Shown: positions 1 to 8,578 of the stretch, in pieces
How positions within the stretch are numbered: position 1 is the stretch's first letter
Layout of the letters: each line of letters starts with the position of its first letter
Assembly: GCA_017993335.1 (NCBI GenBank)
Contig: JAGOMX010000016.1
Location: forward strand, 1 to 36,262
Reading direction: 5' to 3'
DNA length: 36,262 nucleotides
DNA from: Alphaproteobacteria bacterium
GTDB taxonomy: Bacteria; Pseudomonadota; Alphaproteobacteria; JAGOMX01
The notes under the pieces: generated by a model
Database searches by the model: none
What the model was told of the DNA's origin: nothing
Seen by the model: the letters and a program-made list of their open reading frames with translations, nothing else
Translations under genes and position numbers: made by a program

Positions 1-222
1 GTGGGCGAGTCTGGTGCATGGGGTATCTCCTTACCCATGCTGTTTATCATATTTATCAAAACTTTGCGAAAAATTTATCTAAATATCCATGGTTTAATAC
101 CTTTTCAGAGACTAACGGGAATTGCTGTAAGCCGTGCAGGGCAACCTCATTAAAAAATAATCTTGGATAACCGTTTCCACTCTTATTACCTTTTGCGAGA
201 AAGTCTAGGATAGATTTTTGTC

Positions 223-1170
223 TTAGCGATAATCCCCGACAAGGACTTGAGATCGGGGGCATAGGCCTTGTTTGAGGCTCGTTATGTTGTATGCATTTTT
301 CATGTCAAGACCTCCCAGATCAAGGCTTTCAATGCCCATGCGTTTCAGGTGATCGAGCGACTTCCATAAGAGGATATGACTGGCGTTCTTTTCAAGACCC
401 TCTGGTGAGCTCCAGCCCAGAAGATATGTGGCCGATTTACCGTGGGTTACGATGAGGGCTCCCGCGAGAAGGGGCTCAACGACAACGATTTTCGCGATAA
501 ATAAGGGCCGCTCATTATTAAATAAGAAACATCGGATGAAATCGGCGCTGGGGCCCTTGATGTGATGAGTTTTTACAGATTCATTGTATTTTTCTAACAT
601 CCATTCGAGAGACATAAAATCATCGGAAAACGATACATGAAATTGATTTTCCTCTGCCAGGCACAAGCGTTGAACCCATTCGGGGTCACATTGGCTGCGT
701 ATTTGTTGGATGTTTTGTTTTAAGTCTAAGTACTGGGTAGACAGGCCTGGACCAATCTGTTCAAACCCTAAGCTTTTAAGCAGGTTTTTGTTTTGTGTCG
801 AGTTTTCCATTTCTGGTGAAAGCTCAAAGCTTCCTCTGAACCCATTATTAAAAGTTAATCTCAAGATTTGCAGGGCTTCAGATTTATCCTCTTGCGAGGC
901 GAGGTCTTCTATCCATTGTGGGCCGCGGGTAATCGTGGTTTTTGTCATGAACCCCATGAGGGATTTTTTTTGTATGGCTTGAACAATTCCAATGGGTTTG
1001 ACGGATTTGTAGATAATACCGCGCCGTACGTGCATATCCGTATGTAACCGGATGGCTTCACCGTACCCCCAAGAATGCAAATGGCAGCTATCCTCCACAC
1101 GGGAAAGCAGGCCGGTCCAGCTGTCTTTTGTGGATTCATCCCAAACGATTCTAATTGCTTTATTTTGCAT
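223..1170 (-). CDS. FemAB-like / GNAT-fold acyltransferase
   Basis: Probable cytosolic aminoacyl- or acyl-transferase of the FemAB/BioF2 (GNAT-like) superfamily. The C-terminal part has the run LLWKSLDHLKRMGIESLDLG followed by an invariant-looking Lys-Gln-Gly segment, the usual end of the FemAB GNAT fold, where members join an amino acid to a peptidoglycan or other amine acceptor. The substrate cannot be read from the sequence. An upstream GTG codon (1191) opens the same frame, but the ATG at 1170 has a TAAGG Shine-Dalgarno-like string about eight bases before it, so I take 1170 as start, giving 315 residues, a normal length for the family. It stands alone, divergent from trxB. The family call is fairly secure; the precise function is unknown. 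Confidence 0.7.
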   Translation of the reverse strand: MQNKAIRIVWDESTKDSWTGLLSRVEDSCHLHSWGYGEAIRLHTDMHVRRGIIYKSVKPIGIVQAIQKKSLMGFMTKTTITRGPQWIEDLASQEDKSEALQILRLTFNNGFRGSFELSPEMENSTQNKNLLKSLGFEQIGPGLSTQYLDLKQNIQQIRSQCDPEWVQRLCLAEENQFHVSFSDDFMSLEWMLEKYNESVKTHHIKGPSADFIRCFLFNNERPLFIAKIVVVEPLLAGALIVTHGKSATYLLGWSSPEGLEKNASHILLWKSLDHLKRMGIESLDLGGLDMKNAYNITSLKQGLCPRSQVLVGDYR

Positions 1171-1475
1171 TTTTTCAAGCCTTATGTTCACTTAAAATTA
1201 TGCAGGTTAAACCTTGATAAAAAGTTTATGAGGTTTGCTTTTTTGGGTAGGTTTTGGGAAAAGGTTCGTTTGTCTCTTCTGTAGGAAAAGGTCCGCCTCT
1301 TTTCCCGCATGCGGATAATATCAGACCTGTGCACAAGAAGAGTAAGGTTATATAAAATTTTAATTGCATCTTCACGGGATCTCTTTATATTTTTTTCTGA
1401 ACAATTTTGATAGTATGCAAAGTTGCAGACAAAATCCAATGTTTGTTGAATAAAAATATATTGTAAGGAATGCTC
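1171..1475. other. intergenic region between femAB-like gene and trxB
   Basis: About 300 bases between divergent genes, so promoters for both should lie here. I see an imperfect direct repeat, GGAAAAGGTTCG near 1257 and GGAAAAGGTCCG near 1284, and an 8-base inverted pair (GGGAAAAG at 1256 and CTTTTCCC at 1299). A Shine-Dalgarno-like TAAGGA lies at 1464-1469, directly before trxB. No convincing -35/-10 pair was found and no small gene is supported. Confidence 0.4.
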
Positions 1476-2414
1476 ATGACAACTGCCCATAAAACCCCTT
1501 TGTTAATTATTGGTTCAGGACCGGCAGGATATACCGCGGCCATATACGCAGCGCGTGCCAATTTACAACCCATTCTTGTTCAGGGGATGGAACCAGGCGG
1601 GCAGCTGATGACAACTACAGATGTCGAGAATTTTCCAGGCTTCCGGGATGTCATACAAGGACCATTTCTTATGGAAGAGATGCGTATGCAGGCGGAAAAA
1701 GTAGGGACAAAAATCATTACGGATATGATTGTTTCCGTAGATTTTTCAGGTAATACGAAAGTTTGTATCGGGGAAAGTGGCGATCGCTATGAGGCAGACG
1801 CAGTTATTATTGCCACAGGGGCTCAAGCTATCTGGTTGGGATTAGAAAGTGAAACAAAATATCGTGGGTACGGTGTTTCCGGGTGTGCCACGTGCGACGG
1901 ATTTTTCTTCCGTCAAAAAGAGGTTGTGGTAATAGGTGGCGGAAACACAGCTGTAGAAGATGCCATGTTCTTAACGCATTTCGCGACGAAGGTGTATTTG
2001 GTGCATCGACGGGACCAATTGCGCGCTGAAAAGCTGTTGCAAAAAAGGCTATTTGAGAACCCAAAAATAGAAGTCATTTGGGATAGCGTATTGGAAGAAG
2101 TTTTAGGAACAGAGGCGCCTTTGTCTGTAACAGGCGTAAGAATTAAAAATATAAAAACTATGGAATCACAAGAGATCAAAGCAGATGGTGTCTTCGTAGC
2201 GATTGGCCATAAGCCTGCAACAGGGCTGTTTAAAGACGTTATTGAGACGGATAGTGAGGGGTATATAAAATGCTCTCCGGGCTCCGTCAAAACGAATATA
2301 CCGGGTGTATTTGCGGCTGGTGACGTGCAGGATAAAATATATCGTCAGGCCATAACTGCCGCCGGCCAGGGTTGTATGGCCGCACTGGATGTGGAGCGCT
2401 ATCTAGCAAAATAG
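1476..2414 (+). CDS. trxB: thioredoxin-disulfide reductase
   Basis: NADPH-dependent flavoenzyme that reduces thioredoxin in the cytosol. The FAD-binding GSGPAG lies at residues 13-18, the redox-active CATC at 137-140 inside the typical G-x-CATCDG context, the NADPH-binding GGGNTA at about 154-159, and a second FAD segment (GDVQDK and AITAAGQG) near the C-terminus. At 312 residues it has the standard length of low-molecular-weight bacterial TrxB. An ATG at 1470 is in frame, but it abuts the TAAGGA ribosome-binding site; the ATG at 1476 has the proper spacing and gives a sensible N-terminus. The next gene starts 8 bases after the stop, so the two are probably co-transcribed. Confidence 0.96.
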   Translation: MTTAHKTPLLIIGSGPAGYTAAIYAARANLQPILVQGMEPGGQLMTTTDVENFPGFRDVIQGPFLMEEMRMQAEKVGTKIITDMIVSVDFSGNTKVCIGESGDRYEADAVIIATGAQAIWLGLESETKYRGYGVSGCATCDGFFFRQKEVVVIGGGNTAVEDAMFLTHFATKVYLVHRRDQLRAEKLLQKRLFENPKIEVIWDSVLEEVLGTEAPLSVTGVRIKNIKTMESQEIKADGVFVAIGHKPATGLFKDVIETDSEGYIKCSPGSVKTNIPGVFAAGDVQDKIYRQAITAAGQGCMAALDVERYLAK

Positions 2415-2422
2415 GAACTATT

Positions 2423-3409
2423 ATGACAGGATTTGTCCTTGCGGAGAAAAAACGAAAAGGGGGGTGGTTGACCTTAAGTCGCCCGCAGGCACTAAATGCT
2501 TTAAATGCGCAAATGTTCATAGACGTGCGTGAGGCGTTAGAGTTGTGGGCGGTAGATCGTCAAGTAGAGTATATCGTTTTACAAGGGCAGGGACGTGGTT
2601 TTTGTGCCGGTGGCGATATACGGCAGTTTTATGAAGTGATAACTCAAAATAATGAGAGACGCGTTGCCGATATCCTGATCTACGAGTTTGCCTTAAATCA
2701 ATATATACATACCTACCCAAAACCTTACATATCGATTATTAATGGATTGTGTATGGGGGGTGGCATGGGAGTGTCTGTACATGGTTCTCATCGGGTGATT
2801 ACCGAAAATTGCATCATGGCTATGCCGGAAACGGCTATTGGATATTATCCGGATGTGGGGGCCGGTTGGTTTTTAAATCAATGCCCCGGAAACATAGGCA
2901 TGTTTCTAGCGTTAACCGGATATAGATTGCAGCCACTGGACGCTTTATATGCAGGGCTTGCAACGCATTTTGTTTCCGCCTCGTCTTTAAATGATTTAAG
3001 GATTCAGATTCAAGACTGTGGGGCTGGTGAGCTAAATGAGATGTTGGATCACTATAAAGAATGGCCAGAGGGTGTCTCTTATTTAAAAAAACACCGCTCA
3101 GAAATAGACATGTATTTTGGTTCTGTGGATTTACATCAATTGTTGAAGAATTTATATGAAGCGAACACGGATTTTTCTGTGTCTACATTAGAAATACTTA
3201 AGAGGATGTGTCCTTTAAGTTTGCGTATGACTTTTAACCACATAAAATCATGTAAGAACAAAACGATCCAAGAGGTGATTGGGGCAGACATAGATATGGT
3301 TCGATTCTGGCAAGACGATCCTGAATCCCTTGCGGAGTGGTGCGAAGGGATTCGGGCAGCCGTTATGGATAAGGATCAAAAGCCTCTTTGGAGGAGTGCG
3401 CTGACTTGA
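2423..3409 (+). CDS. 3-hydroxyisobutyryl-CoA hydrolase-like (enoyl-CoA hydratase family)
   Basis: Crotonase-fold enzyme that most resembles 3-hydroxyisobutyryl-CoA hydrolase (valine catabolism). The oxyanion-hole segments are visible as GRGFCAGGDIR (about 58-67) and GLCMGGGMGVSVHG (about 108-121). The HIBCH hallmark PETAIGYYPDVGAGW at 135-149 supplies Glu136 and Asp144, the family's catalytic acids. The frame stays open upstream into the trxB end, but the ATG at 2423 has AGGA just before it (overlapping the trxB stop), and this start gives 328 residues, near the family norm. No other valine-degradation gene is in the window, so a different acyl-CoA substrate is possible. Confidence 0.85.
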   Translation: MTGFVLAEKKRKGGWLTLSRPQALNALNAQMFIDVREALELWAVDRQVEYIVLQGQGRGFCAGGDIRQFYEVITQNNERRVADILIYEFALNQYIHTYPKPYISIINGLCMGGGMGVSVHGSHRVITENCIMAMPETAIGYYPDVGAGWFLNQCPGNIGMFLALTGYRLQPLDALYAGLATHFVSASSLNDLRIQIQDCGAGELNEMLDHYKEWPEGVSYLKKHRSEIDMYFGSVDLHQLLKNLYEANTDFSVSTLEILKRMCPLSLRMTFNHIKSCKNKTIQEVIGADIDMVRFWQDDPESLAEWCEGIRAAVMDKDQKPLWRSALT

Positions 3410-3486
3410 AATTTGTTTATTTCTCTTTACTATTTTAGTTGTGCTAGGTATTTTGAAATCTCTTAAGGGATAAAGGATTTTATACA

Positions 3487-4146
3487 ATGGACAAACGCTC
3501 GGACGAACTCTTACAAGAAGTTAATGAGCAACTTCAATGGGAACGTTTTGAAAATATTGTAAAAGAATACGGCTCATATATTCTGGCTGCAGTTTTAGCC
3601 GTTATTATCGGCGTTGCGGGGTATACGTATTGGAATCATTCCCAGGAAATGAAAAATCAAGCCTTGTCGGAAAAATTGACGGGAAGTCTAAGTCTTGTGG
3701 GTAAAAAACAGATGCCGGAGGCTTTAAAAGGTCTGCAGGAACTGTCTGAAAATACATCAACTTATGGTATGTTAGCTCGTTTTATGGAAGCCGCTATTCA
3801 GATAGATGATCCAAAGACGCGTGAGGCGGCGGCGGGTGTATATAAAAATATGCTGGATCAGCAAAAAGTGGATCGTCGTTATCGTAGCTTGGCCGTTCTA
3901 TTTTATGCTATGGCTGAACTGGACTCTGGTGATTCTAAGGCTTTGGCGAGTCTGTTGGATGAATCTTCAAGGGGTACAAATATGTGGCCACATACGACGG
4001 CTGAATTGTCAGCCTATGTTGCCATCAAAAATGGTGATGTGGAAAAAGCAAAAGATATTTTGACGCAACTCATCGCCAATAAAGATCTAACCCAGGGTAC
4101 GCAAGTCAGGGCAAGAGCATTGTTGCAAACTTTGGAACAAAAATAG
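3487..4146 (+). CDS. YfgM-like membrane-anchored TPR protein
   Basis: Single-pass inner-membrane protein of the YfgM/TPR_21 family. It has a short charged cytoplasmic N-terminus, one membrane segment at about residues 30-49 (YILAAVLAVIIGVAGYTYW), and a helical periplasmic part of about 170 residues with degenerate tetratricopeptide character. In enterobacteria YfgM associates with the Sec translocon and periplasmic chaperones; here that is family knowledge, not shown by sequence. At 219 residues the length fits. It lies directly before bamB and der, the same order as in Escherichia coli (yfgM-bamB-der), which strongly supports the call. A possible TTTACT / TATTTT promoter pair with 17-base spacing lies in the short gap upstream. 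Confidence 0.85.
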   Translation: MDKRSDELLQEVNEQLQWERFENIVKEYGSYILAAVLAVIIGVAGYTYWNHSQEMKNQALSEKLTGSLSLVGKKQMPEALKGLQELSENTSTYGMLARFMEAAIQIDDPKTREAAAGVYKNMLDQQKVDRRYRSLAVLFYAMAELDSGDSKALASLLDESSRGTNMWPHTTAELSAYVAIKNGDVEKAKDILTQLIANKDLTQGTQVRARALLQTLEQK

Positions 4147-4161
4147 ATAAGGAAGTAGCCG

Positions 4162-5493
4162 ATGAAGCGTTTTACTGTATTCTTTTTATTGCTTCCGGTT
4201 TTTCTGGCTGGCTGTACGAAGCTCGAGGAAATGGGAATTGTTAAGTCTGACAAAAAGGTTTTGACAAAAGGCAAGCGCGAAGTTGTCTTGTTTGATGATG
4301 AAGTCACATTGCCTAAAGTTTCCGCGGACGCAGGAAACGTAACGCTTCCGCCTATGCAGGAAGTCAGTGAATGGCCGCAAGCTCAGCAAAATGCGATGCA
4401 TAGCGCGCCTCATATCCAAGCCAATGATAAGCTGGAAAAAATATGGCAGGTAAAGCTCGGTGTTAAATCCAATAAGAATCAGCGCCTGCTTTGTGAACCG
4501 GTTGTGGCAGAGGGTATGCTATTTATTTATACGCCTGACAGTTATGTATCGGCGTATGGTTTAGAGGATGGAAAGCTTAAGTGGACAATTTTCGTTAAGC
4601 CAAAGCAGATACAAGAGGCCATTCTTGGCGGCGGCGTCGCTTATGATCAGGGCACCTTATTTGTTTCTACGCCTTTTGCGGAAATTTTTGCTATTGATGT
4701 AAAATCCGGAAAAGGTCGTTGGATGGCTAAGGTTGACGCTCCTTTGCGTGCGTCTCCTGTGGTTAATGATGGGCGTGTTTATGTTATTAGTTTGAACAAT
4801 GAGCTTTCGGTTTTTGATCAGGCTTCAGGTAAATTGCTCTGGACGCACCAGGGCGTGTCGGAAAGTGCTGGTGTTTTGACGGGAAGTTCGCCTGCCGTAT
4901 ATAGGGATGTGGTTTTGGCTCCTTATACATCCGGTGAGTTTGTTGCTTTGCAAGCGGCAACAGGTTTGCCTTTGTGGTCTGAGAATATGGCGTCTTCCAC
5001 ACGCACAGATTCGTTCGCTGGGATGCCTCATATTTCAGCTAAGCCCGTGGTGGTAGATGGTGTCGCCTATGTGGTGAGTCAAGCTGGCCGTACGGCGGCT
5101 ATTGATATTCGAACAGGTGGGGTTTTATGGTCTAAGGATTTTGGTGGATCGCAAACCCCGTTTGTTGCGGGGGATTCTTTATTCTTGCTGACTGGCGATA
5201 ACTTGGTGATCTGCTTGAATAAGAATAATGGTTTGGTGCGATGGTATAAAATTCTTCCTATGTGGAAGGATGAGGTTAAAAACAAAGGCCGTATCGTATG
5301 GAATGGACCGCTGCTCGCCGGAGGTAAGCTATACATGACGAGTTCTGATGGCGCGATGTTCGCATTAGATCCTGCAACTGGAAACAAGGCCATGGATTAT
5401 AAGTTGCCAGGAGAGGTCGTTGTCCCCATGATTGCTGTGGGTGGGATGCTCATGATTGTGACCGAGTCTGGTTTGTTGGTTGCGTATCGATAA
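4162..5493 (+). CDS. bamB: outer membrane protein assembly factor BamB
   Basis: Lipoprotein subunit of the BAM complex that helps insert beta-barrel proteins in the outer membrane. The N-terminus is a lipoprotein signal peptide with lipobox LAGC around residues 16-19. The rest is a PQQ-type beta-propeller, visible as repeated blades with the pattern GxLxW (GKLKWT, GKGRWM, GKLLWT, LPLWSE, GGVLWS, GLVRWY) separated by YVxS/D strands. At 443 residues it is slightly longer than the E. coli protein. A good AAGGAAG ribosome-binding site precedes the ATG. The neighbours yfgM-like and der give the conserved order. Confidence 0.95.
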   Translation: MKRFTVFFLLLPVFLAGCTKLEEMGIVKSDKKVLTKGKREVVLFDDEVTLPKVSADAGNVTLPPMQEVSEWPQAQQNAMHSAPHIQANDKLEKIWQVKLGVKSNKNQRLLCEPVVAEGMLFIYTPDSYVSAYGLEDGKLKWTIFVKPKQIQEAILGGGVAYDQGTLFVSTPFAEIFAIDVKSGKGRWMAKVDAPLRASPVVNDGRVYVISLNNELSVFDQASGKLLWTHQGVSESAGVLTGSSPAVYRDVVLAPYTSGEFVALQAATGLPLWSENMASSTRTDSFAGMPHISAKPVVVDGVAYVVSQAGRTAAIDIRTGGVLWSKDFGGSQTPFVAGDSLFLLTGDNLVICLNKNNGLVRWYKILPMWKDEVKNKGRIVWNGPLLAGGKLYMTSSDGAMFALDPATGNKAMDYKLPGEVVVPMIAVGGMLMIVTESGLLVAYR

Positions 5494-5526
5494 AGAATAG
5501 TATTTAAAGATTTTTACGAGGTTCGG

Positions 5527-6873
5527 ATGATTAAAAAAGTAGCTATTGTGGGTCGCCCTAATGTGGGCAAATCAACACTTTTTAATAGACTTGTCGGTAA
5601 GCGTTTAGCCTTGGTTCACGACTTGCCTGGAGTAACGCGAGATCGTCGCGAACATCCGGCTCGCTTGGCGGATTTGCGTTTCAACATTATAGATACCGCT
5701 GGGTTAGACGATGGCGAAGAAGACGAGCTTTCTATCGCTATACGCAATCAAACGCAACGTGTTTTTAAGGACTGTGATGTTCTGTTGTTTGTGGTGGATG
5801 CGATCACAGGCATAACGCCCTTGGACGAACACTATGCGGACATGGTGCGTCGTATGAACAAACCTATCATTGTTCTTGTGAACAAGGCTGAAAGAGGTCA
5901 AATCCATAATGTAATCGGAGAGGCCGCTGCCTTAGGTTTGGGTGACGCGATTGCAATTTCTGCAGAACATGGAGAGGGGCTGGTGGATCTCTATCAAGCG
6001 TTACTGCCATTGCTGGGTGAGGAGTCTTTTGATACGGGCGAAAAAATTGCTTTTGATGATGAGCGCGCGCCGTTACAGTTAGCTATTGTGGGCAGACCCA
6101 ACGTAGGTAAATCAACGTTAATTAATAAATTGATAAAAGAAGATCGCTTGCTTACCGCAGATATGCCTGGGGTTACGCGAGATTCTATAACGATTGATTG
6201 GGAATATAACGGTCGTCGGATGAAACTGATTGATACCGCTGGTATTCGTAAGCGCAGCAATGTTGTCTCTCAATTGGAAAAATTGTCGGTTCAGGATGCG
6301 CTGCATTCGGTAGATTTTGCCCATGTAGTTGTTTTGGTTTTAGATCATGAAACGCCTCTGTCAAAACAAGACGCGATTATTGCCAATAAGGTGATTGACG
6401 AGGGGCGGGTTCTGATTATTGCGATTAATAAATGGGATTTAATTCCAGAAAAAGAAGAATATTTAAAGGAAGTGCAATACAAACTTGGACATATCCTGCC
6501 GCAGATTAAAGGGGTGCCTTGCATACCGATCTCTGCGAAAATGGGTAAGAATTTGCCGAAGTTGCTGGATGAAGTTTTTAATATGTATGACCTTTGGAAT
6601 CAAAGAATTCCGACGGCTAAATTAAATAAATGGCTAGAAGAAACCATCGCTTTTCATCCGCCTCCTATTGCAGGTCGCTCCCGGATTAAATTTAAGTACA
6701 TGACGCAAGTCAAGACAAGGCCTCCGACTTTTGTCATATTTGTCAGTAAACCGACAGAGGTTCCCGATAGCTATATGCGTTACTTACAGAATGTCTTGCG
6801 CAACGATTTTGATTTACCGGGGGTGCCTTTACGTATTATGGTCAAATCCCAAGAAAATCCTTACGCGGAATAG
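5527..6873 (+). CDS. der: ribosome biogenesis GTPase Der (EngA)
   Basis: Tandem GTPase needed for maturation of the large ribosomal subunit. There are two G domains, each with GRPNVGKST (residues 9-17 and 189-197) and a DTAG switch II. The second domain has the guanine-specificity motif NKWD. The first has NKAE (119-122) in place of NKxD, a substitution I recall in alphaproteobacterial Der proteins. The C-terminal KH-like domain contains PPPIAGRSRIKFKYMTQ and ends in a short basic tail. The length of 448 residues is normal. GAGG upstream of the ATG is the likely ribosome-binding site. It is the last gene of the yfgM-bamB-der group and is followed by the MITE-like element. Confidence 0.97.
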   Translation: MIKKVAIVGRPNVGKSTLFNRLVGKRLALVHDLPGVTRDRREHPARLADLRFNIIDTAGLDDGEEDELSIAIRNQTQRVFKDCDVLLFVVDAITGITPLDEHYADMVRRMNKPIIVLVNKAERGQIHNVIGEAAALGLGDAIAISAEHGEGLVDLYQALLPLLGEESFDTGEKIAFDDERAPLQLAIVGRPNVGKSTLINKLIKEDRLLTADMPGVTRDSITIDWEYNGRRMKLIDTAGIRKRSNVVSQLEKLSVQDALHSVDFAHVVVLVLDHETPLSKQDAIIANKVIDEGRVLIIAINKWDLIPEKEEYLKEVQYKLGHILPQIKGVPCIPISAKMGKNLPKLLDEVFNMYDLWNQRIPTAKLNKWLEETIAFHPPPIAGRSRIKFKYMTQVKTRPPTFVIFVSKPTEVPDSYMRYLQNVLRNDFDLPGVPLRIMVKSQENPYAE

Positions 6874-6929
6874 ATTATTTACAACAAAATATTTCTTGTC
6901 AGCAAAAACCTTTCAGGAAAACTTTATAC

Positions 6930-6939
6930 ATGTCCTATT
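6930..6939. repeat. left copy of 10-bp target-site duplication
   Basis: ATGTCCTATT directly abuts the left terminal repeat of the MITE-like element. The identical decamer follows the right end, so this is the probable pre-insertion target sequence. The duplication could be 9 or 10 bases, because the boundary base is ambiguous. Confidence 0.8.
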
Positions 6940-7153
6940 CAGGGCCTACGCATGAAAAATTTAAAGAGGAAGTGCCTCCCACACCTGTCACACCTGCGAA
7001 GGCAGGTGTCCAGCGAAAACTATGCGTTGCGAAGCAACACTTTATTTATTAATGTAAAACGATTATAAGAAGCCTCTGCGAGGCACATGTTGCGCTGGAC
7101 ACCTGCCTTCGCAGGTGTGACAGGTTCTGTGTATTTTTCATGCGTAGGCCCTG
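6940..7153. mobile_element. MITE-like element with 21-bp terminal inverted repeats and internal REP-like palindromes
   Basis: Non-coding 214-bp element. Its ends are perfect inverted repeats of 21 bases: the left end begins CAGGGCCTACGCATG and the right end is its exact reverse complement. The element is flanked by the 10-base direct repeat ATGTCCTATT, as expected for a target-site duplication. Inside, a perfect 33-base inverted pair (6983-7015 and 7093-7125) carries the small hairpin CACCTGC-GAAG-GCAGGTG. Further small hairpins are GTTGC-GAA-GCAAC (7026-7038) and GCCTC-TGC-GAGGC (7072-7084). No open reading frame of note lies inside, so a transposase would have to act in trans. The core resembles the common bacterial GTCATxCCxGCGxAxGCGGGxATCCAG palindrome family. 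Confidence 0.85.
6983..7125. repeat. 33-bp inverted pair of REP-like palindromes
   Basis: The two 33-base arms (6983-7015 and 7093-7125) are exact reverse complements, each containing a 7-bp-stem hairpin with a GAAG or CTTC loop. They read ACCTGTCACACCTGCG... into ...CCAGCG on the left and the mirror image on the right. As RNA, the whole segment could form a long stem, or two separate hairpins, 3' of der. Confidence 0.85.
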
Positions 7154-7163
7154 ATGTCCTATT
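7154..7163. repeat. right copy of 10-bp target-site duplication
   Basis: ATGTCCTATT immediately follows the right terminal repeat and matches the left copy exactly, supporting insertion by a transposase that makes 9-10 bp duplications. Confidence 0.8.
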
Positions 7164-7220
7164 GACCCTTGGTGAGTTTTTCTTTAACTTTGAGAGAAAA
7201 TAAATAAAGGGTAGGTCAGG

Positions 7221-8144
7221 ATGATAATCGTTTTTGGATCATTAAATATGGACATGGTGTTTTCAGTTCCGGTTATCCCGAGGCCTGGTGAAACGGTTTT
7301 GTGTCCTGAATATAAACTTTATTCGGGTGGTAAGGGTGCCAATCAAGCGGTTGCGGCGGCAAAGGCTGGTGGTGATGTGAAGATGTTTGGTTGCGTAGGT
7401 CGAGATGATTTTGGTGTGCATGTGCGTGCCTCGCTAAAGGATGCGGGCGTTGATACGAAAGGTATTTTGGATGTAGATGCACCGACGGGATGTGCGATGA
7501 TTTGCGTGGATCCGCTGGGTGAAAATATGATTACGGTTGCCTGTGGGGCCAATAATTATGCAAAATCTACACAAGTTCCAGATGCTTTACTGACGAGCAA
7601 AACCACGTTGATTACACAAATGGAAGTAAATCCAGAGGAAAATTGGAGTTTAATCCGGCGCGCAAAGTCTAAGGGTGTCAGGGTTATTTTAAACCTAGCA
7701 CCAGCACAAATTATTCCAGAAGACATCTTAAAAGATTTAGATGCTATCGTTATGAATGAGATGGAAGCGTGTCTATTAGCCGCTCATTTGGGTTTTGATG
7801 GGTCCTATGCCCGTTCGATCGCCAGGCGATTAACAGATACATATGGTTTGACAGCTATTGTGACGATGGGGTCTGAAGGCGCGTATGCAAGTTCACAGCA
7901 AGGTAATTGTAATGTGGAGGCGATGAAGCTCGAGGCTGTAGATACCACAGCTGCCGGAGATGCATTTGTGGGAATTCTTGGGTTGTCTCTTGACCAAGGG
8001 TTAACCTTGCCAGCAGCCTTACATAGAGCCAGCGTGGCGAGTGGACTTTCTTGTTTACGAGAAGGCGCGCAAGATGGGATGCCCAATTTGGCTGATATTG
8101 AGATGGCTTTGCAAGAGATCCCAGCCCCTAAACTTGTGGCTTAA
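7221..8144 (+). CDS. rbsK: ribokinase (PfkB family)
   Basis: Cytosolic sugar kinase of the PfkB family, most like ribokinase, which phosphorylates ribose at O5 using ATP. Signature 1 is seen as GGKGANQAVAAAKAGG (about 37-52) and signature 2 as DTTAAGDAFVGILG near residue 245, where the Asp of GDAF is the catalytic base. The N-terminus GSLNMDMVF matches the ribose-binding NxD motif. The length of 307 residues is normal. GTAGGTCAGG precedes the ATG. No ribose transporter or other pentose gene is nearby, so the substrate is inferred from family only. The MITE-like element separates it from der, so it probably uses its own promoter in the short gap after 7163. Confidence 0.88.
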   Translation: MIIVFGSLNMDMVFSVPVIPRPGETVLCPEYKLYSGGKGANQAVAAAKAGGDVKMFGCVGRDDFGVHVRASLKDAGVDTKGILDVDAPTGCAMICVDPLGENMITVACGANNYAKSTQVPDALLTSKTTLITQMEVNPEENWSLIRRAKSKGVRVILNLAPAQIIPEDILKDLDAIVMNEMEACLLAAHLGFDGSYARSIARRLTDTYGLTAIVTMGSEGAYASSQQGNCNVEAMKLEAVDTTAAGDAFVGILGLSLDQGLTLPAALHRASVASGLSCLREGAQDGMPNLADIEMALQEIPAPKLVA

Positions 8145-8145
8145 T

Positions 8146-8490
8146 TTAAAGAGAGAATGAACTGCCGCAGCCACAGGAAGAGGATGCATTTGGATTTTTA
8201 ATGACAAATGCAGCACCAATGAGTTCCTGAACATAGTCGACAACTGCGCCTTTCACAAACTCAAAGGAAAGAGGATCCACGGCGAGGATCGCCCCTTCAT
8301 AGCAAAATTGGAAGTCGTCTTTATGGGGGGTATCCACCAGATGAAATTGGTATTGAAAGCCGGAACATCCACCAGAATCCACGGTTAACCGCAATATTTT
8401 TTCCTGATTGTTTTTTTGTGCGATCGCTTGTAGATGGGCAATCGCGCTGGGGCTTAAGGTTAGGCTATCGGCACGATCTGGGTTTTGCAT
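8146..8490 (-). CDS. erpA: A-type iron-sulfur carrier (ErpA/IscA family)
   Basis: Small cytosolic protein that carries and delivers Fe-S clusters. The three conserved cysteines are present as Cys42 (GGCSGFQY) and Cys106/Cys108 (the C-terminal SCGCGSSFSL). The length of 114 residues matches the family. It converges with rbsK, with one base between the stops and no visible terminator. It is transcribed divergently from argS. ErpA, IscA and SufA cannot be told apart with certainty without an alignment; the isolated position, away from any isc or suf operon, favours ErpA. Confidence 0.85.
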   Translation of the reverse strand: MQNPDRADSLTLSPSAIAHLQAIAQKNNQEKILRLTVDSGGCSGFQYQFHLVDTPHKDDFQFCYEGAILAVDPLSFEFVKGAVVDYVQELIGAAFVIKNPNASSSCGCGSSFSL

Positions 8491-8546
8491 AATTTTCTCG
8501 TAAAAAGAATGAATGTTTCTCTAAAGTGATGTATATATTATACGCT

Positions 8547-8561
8547 AATTGTCAAACAATT
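8547..8561. promoter_or_regulatory. dyad AATTGT-CAA-ACAATT between erpA and argS
   Basis: A perfect 6-bp-arm inverted repeat with a 3-base spacer in the 88-base gap between divergent erpA and argS. An AT-rich TATATATTATAC run lies beside it. It may be an operator for one or both genes; no regulator is assigned. Confidence 0.3.
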
Positions 8562-8578
8562 TATAGGGTGCTATATCG

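Noticed and set aside
10..42. Terminator at the left edge (GCATGGG...CCCATGC)
   Set aside because: The loop is long (11 bases), the stem is only seven pairs, and no T run follows on either strand.
56..262. 68-codon frame on the minus strand overlapping the femAB-like gene end
   Set aside because: It overlaps the end of the better-supported transferase gene, resembles no family I know and has no clear ribosome-binding site.
5880..5892. Defective first GTPase domain of Der (NKAE instead of NKxD)
   Set aside because: This variant is recalled in alphaproteobacterial Der proteins, and both P-loops are intact.
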